Part shown: one piece after another, positions 61,001 through 64,000 of the stretch
Layout of the letters: every line of letters begins with the position of its first letter
Position numbering within the stretch: position 1 is the first letter of the stretch
Assembly: GCA_963170055.1 (NCBI GenBank)
Contig: CAUJGJ010000444.1
Location: forward strand, 4,842,618 to 4,906,617
Direction of reading: 5' to 3'
Source: Halisarca cf. caerulea
Taxonomy: Eukaryota > Porifera > Demospongiae > Chondrillida > Halisarcidae
DNA: 64,000 bases
Made by a program: the position numbers and the translations under genes
The notes under the pieces: generated by a model
Told to the model about the DNA's origin: nothing
Databases searched by the model: none
The model's input: the letters and a program-made list of their open reading frames with translations, nothing else

Positions 61001-64000
61001 TTCCAATGTCTCTTTAAAATGTTAACGTTGCTAAATTTAATTTTATCATAAGAATAAAATTGCCAAAGTTGCAAATATCTTAAAAACTGACTGAGTAACT
61101 TTCATTTAAAGCAAATTTCAGCTTAAAAAAGTATTCCAATGTCTCTTTAAAATGTTAACGTTGCTAAATTTAATTTTATCATAAGAATAAAATTGGCAAA
61201 GTTGCAAATATCTTAAAAACTGACTGAGTAACTTTTATTTAAAGCAAATTTCAGCTTAAACAACTATTCCAATGTCTCTTTAAAATGATAGCGTTACTAA
61301 ATTAAATTTTATCATAAGAATAAAATTGCCTAAAATTACAAATATCTTAAAAACTGACTGAGTAACTTTCATTTAAAGCAAATTTCAGCTTAAACAATTA
61401 TTCCAATGTCTCTTTAAAATGTTAACGTTGCTAAATTTAATTTTATCATAAGAATAAAATTGCCAATGTTGCAAATATCTTAAAAACTAACTGAGTAACT
61501 TTCATTTAAAGCAAATTTCAGCTTAAACAACTATTCCAATGTCTCTTTAAAATGTTAACGTTGCTAAATTTAATTTTATCATAAGAATAAAATTGGCAAA
61601 GTTGCAAATATCTTAAAAACTGACTGAGTAACTTTCATTTAAAGCAAATTTCAGCTTAAACAACTATTCCAATGTCTCTTTAAAATGATAGCGTTACTAA
61701 ATTTAATTTTATCATAAGAATAAAATTGCCTAAAATTACAAATATCTTAAAAACTGACTGAGTAACTTTCATTTAAAGCAAATTTCAGCTTAAACAATTA
61801 TTCCAATGTCTCTTTAAAATGTTAACGTTGCTAAATTTAATTTTATCATAAGAATAAAATGGCCAAAGTTGCAAATATCTTAAAAACTAACTGAGTAACT
61901 TTCATTTAAAGCAAATTTCAGCTTAAACAATTATTCCAATGTCTCTTTAAAATGTTAACGTTGCTAAATTTAATTTTATCATAAGAATAAAATGGCCAAA
62001 GTTGCAAATATCTTAAAAACTAACTGAGTAACTTTCATTTAAAGCAAATTTCAGCTTAAACAATTATTCCAATGTCTCTTTAAAATGTTAACGTTGCTAA
62101 ATTTAATTTTATCATAAGAATAAAATTGCCAAAGTTGCAAATATCTTAAAAACTGACTGAGTAACTTTTATTTAAAGCAAATTTCAGCTTAAACAACTAT
62201 TCCAATGTCTCTTTAAAATGTTAACGTTGCTAAATTTAATTTTATCATAAGAATAAAATTGCCAATGTTGCAAATATCTTAAAAACTAACTGAGTAACTT
62301 TCATTTAAAGCAAATTTCAGCTTAAACAATTATTCCAATGTCTCTTTAAAATGTTAACGTTGCTAAATTTAATTTTATCATAAGAATAAAATTGCCAAAG
62401 TTGCAAATATCTTAAAAACTGACTGAGTAACTTTTATTTAAAGCAAATTTCAGCTTAAACAACTATTCCAATGTCTCTTTAAAATGTTAACGTTGCTAAA
62501 TTTAATTTTATCATAAGAATAAAATGGCCAAAGTTGCAAATATCTTAAAAACTAACTGAGTAACTTTCATTTAAAGCAAATTTCAGCTTAAACAATTATT
62601 CCAATGTCTCTTTAAAATGTTAACGTTGCTAAATTTAATTTTATCATAAGAATAAAATTGCCAAAGTTGCAAATATCTTAAAAACTGACTGAGTAACTTT
62701 CATTTAAAGCAAATTTCAGCTTAAAAAAGTATTCCAATGTCTCTTTAAAATGTTAACGTTGCTAAATTTAATTTTATCATAAGAATAAAATTGCCAAAGT
62801 TGCAAATATCTTAAAAACTGACTGAGTAACTTTCATTTAAAGCAAATTTCAGCTTAAAAAAGTATTCCAATGTCTCTTTAAAATGTTAACGTTGCTAAAT
62901 TTAATTTTATCATAAGAATAAAATTGCCAAAGTTGCAAATATCTTAAAAACTGACTGAGTAACTTTTATTTAAAGCAAATTTCAGCTTAAACAACTATTC
63001 CAATGTCTCTTTAAAATGTTAACGTTGCTAAATTTAATTTTATCATAAGAATAAAATTGGCAAAGTTGCAAATATCTTAAAAACTGACTGAGTAACTTTC
63101 ATTTAAAGCAAATTTCAGCTTAAACAACTATTCCAATGTCTCTTTAAAATGATAGCGTTACTAAATTTAATTTTATCATAAGAATAAAATTGCCTAAAAT
63201 TACAAATATCTTAAAAACTGACTGAGTAACTTTCATTTAAAGCAAATTTCAGCTTAAACAATTATTCCAATGTCTCTTTAAAATGTTAACGTTGCTAAAT
63301 TTAATTTTATCATAAGAATAAAATTGCCAAAGTTGCAAATATCTTAAAAACTGACTGAGTAACTTTTATTTAAAGAAAATTTCAGCTTAAACAACTATTC
63401 CAATGTCTCTTTAAAATGTTAACGTTGCTAAATTTAATTTTATCATAAGAATAAAATTGGCAAAGTTGCAAATATCTTAAAAACTGACTGAGTAACTTTC
63501 ATTTAAAGCAAATTTCAGCTTAAACAACTATTCCAATGTCTCTTTAAAATGATAGCGTTACTAAATTTAATTTTATCATAAGAATAAAATTGCCTAAAAT
63601 TACAAATATCCTAAAAACTGACTGAGTAACTTTCATTTAAAGCAAATTTCAGCTTAAACAATTATTCCAATGTCTCTTTAAAATGTTAACGTTGCTAAAT
63701 TAAATTTTATCATAAGAATAAAATTGCCAAAGTTGCAAATATCTTAAAAACTAACTGAGTAACTTTCATTTAAAGCAAATTTCATCTTAAACAATTATTC
63801 CAATGTCTCTTTAAAATGTTAACGTTGCTAAATTTAATTTTATCATAAGAATAAAATTGCCAAAGTTGCAAATATCTTAAAAACTGACTGAGTAACTTTC
63901 ATTTAAAGCAAATTTCAGCTTAAACAATTATTCTAATGTCTCTTTAAAATGTTAACGTTGCTAAATTTAATTTTATCATAAGAATAAAATTGCCAAAGTT
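55000..64000 (+). repeat. Distal part of satellite B with a different variant mix
   Basis: The monomer backbone is the same 133 bp, but variants such as AACAATTATTCCAATG, AACAAGTTTTCCAATG, TTGCCTAAAATTACAAATA and AAATGGCCAAAG are frequent here and rare before 55 kb. The array continues past base 64000. I did not resolve a single dominant higher-order period in this part. Confidence 0.6.

Larger units (their letters stand above)
17101..64000 (+). repeat. Satellite B: tandem array of 133-bp monomers (about 350 copies), running off the window
   Basis: The monomer has a core of CTTAAAAACTGACTGAGTAA, then TTTAAAGCAAATTTCAGC, ACTATTCCAATGTCTCTTTA and ATGTTAACGTTGCTAA. CAAATATCTT at 19941 and 20074 shows the 133-bp step. 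Monomer G+C is about 25%. Copies with ATTGCCTAAAGTTACAAATA are one base longer. Every copy is in the same orientation, and no transposon or gene interrupts nearly 47 kb. Each monomer contains AATTTTAT, seven bases, then ATAAAATT, an 8-bp dyad. Higher-order organisation exists at several scales (listed separately). Size, AT-richness, dyad and homogeneity fit a centromeric or pericentromeric satellite, but that role is inference. Confidence 0.95.

Noticed and set aside
13423..64000. CRISPR-like array
   Set aside because: Repeats are contiguous 147- and 133-bp monomers without unique spacers, in a eukaryotic setting, with no cas genes.
17101..64000. CENP-B box in satellite B
   Set aside because: No match to the NTTCGNNNNANNCGGGN consensus; the monomers contain almost no CG-rich sequence.
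17101..64000. Coding or selfish-RNA function of the 133-bp monomer
   Set aside because: Stops occur in all frames within each monomer and 133 is not a multiple of three, so no long frame can persist.

Overview
The window looks like nuclear DNA of an animal, most likely an early-branching one; a demosponge is my best guess. The genes have short exons and small GT..AG introns. The protein families (BEN-domain proteins, ParB-like fusions, a 'WSMRFExKH' family) are ones I associate with sponge and cnidarian genomes. Non-coding DNA is AT-rich with frequent ACGT/TACG/ATGTAC simple repeats and many small inverted-repeat elements. The species call is inference from style and was not checked by any search. 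No bacterial, organellar or viral gene set is visible.

Layout. 1-1776: the 3' part (four exons, about 303 codons) of a plus-strand gene of unknown function. 2268-6852: a nested mobile-element complex. A pogo/Tigger-like MITE (TA target site, CAGT... ends; an uninterrupted relative lies at 8087-8251) is split by a 4.4-kb Tc1/mariner-type transposon at 2404-6796 that has identical 27-bp ends and its own TA duplication. Inside the transposon two damaged genes converge: a BEN-domain protein gene on the plus strand (2662-4833) and a DD34E Tc1-like transposase on the minus strand (6539-5220). 6992-12490: a ten-exon gene whose spliced frame is fully open (646 codons plus stop). Its N-terminal half carries a ParB-like domain. 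Its C-terminal half looks like a degenerate DNA N4/N6-adenine or cytosine methyltransferase. Its introns hold at least seven inverted-repeat or MITE-like insertions. 12757-13422: the frameshifted C-terminal end of a non-LTR retrotransposon ORF.

13423-64000 (about 79% of the window) is satellite DNA in one orientation with no genes. Satellite A (13423 to about 17100) has a monomer of about 147 bp, roughly 25 copies, with a local four-monomer higher-order repeat of 591 bp. Satellite B (about 17100-64000) has a 133-bp monomer with about 25% G+C, roughly 350 copies, and runs off the window end. Satellite B shows several layers of higher-order organisation: an 858-bp unit with truncated monomers at the edge, 532-bp tetramers amplified in tandem, and multi-kilobase duplicated blocks with offsets near 7.59, 6.92, 4.13 and 4.00 kb. 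This is what unequal exchange in a large, possibly pericentromeric or centromeric, array would produce. The window appears to cross from a transposon-rich gene region into that array.

The most unusual items are the BEN-domain gene carried within Tc1-type ends, the intact eukaryotic ParB plus methyltransferase-like fusion, and the multi-scale higher-order structure of satellite B.
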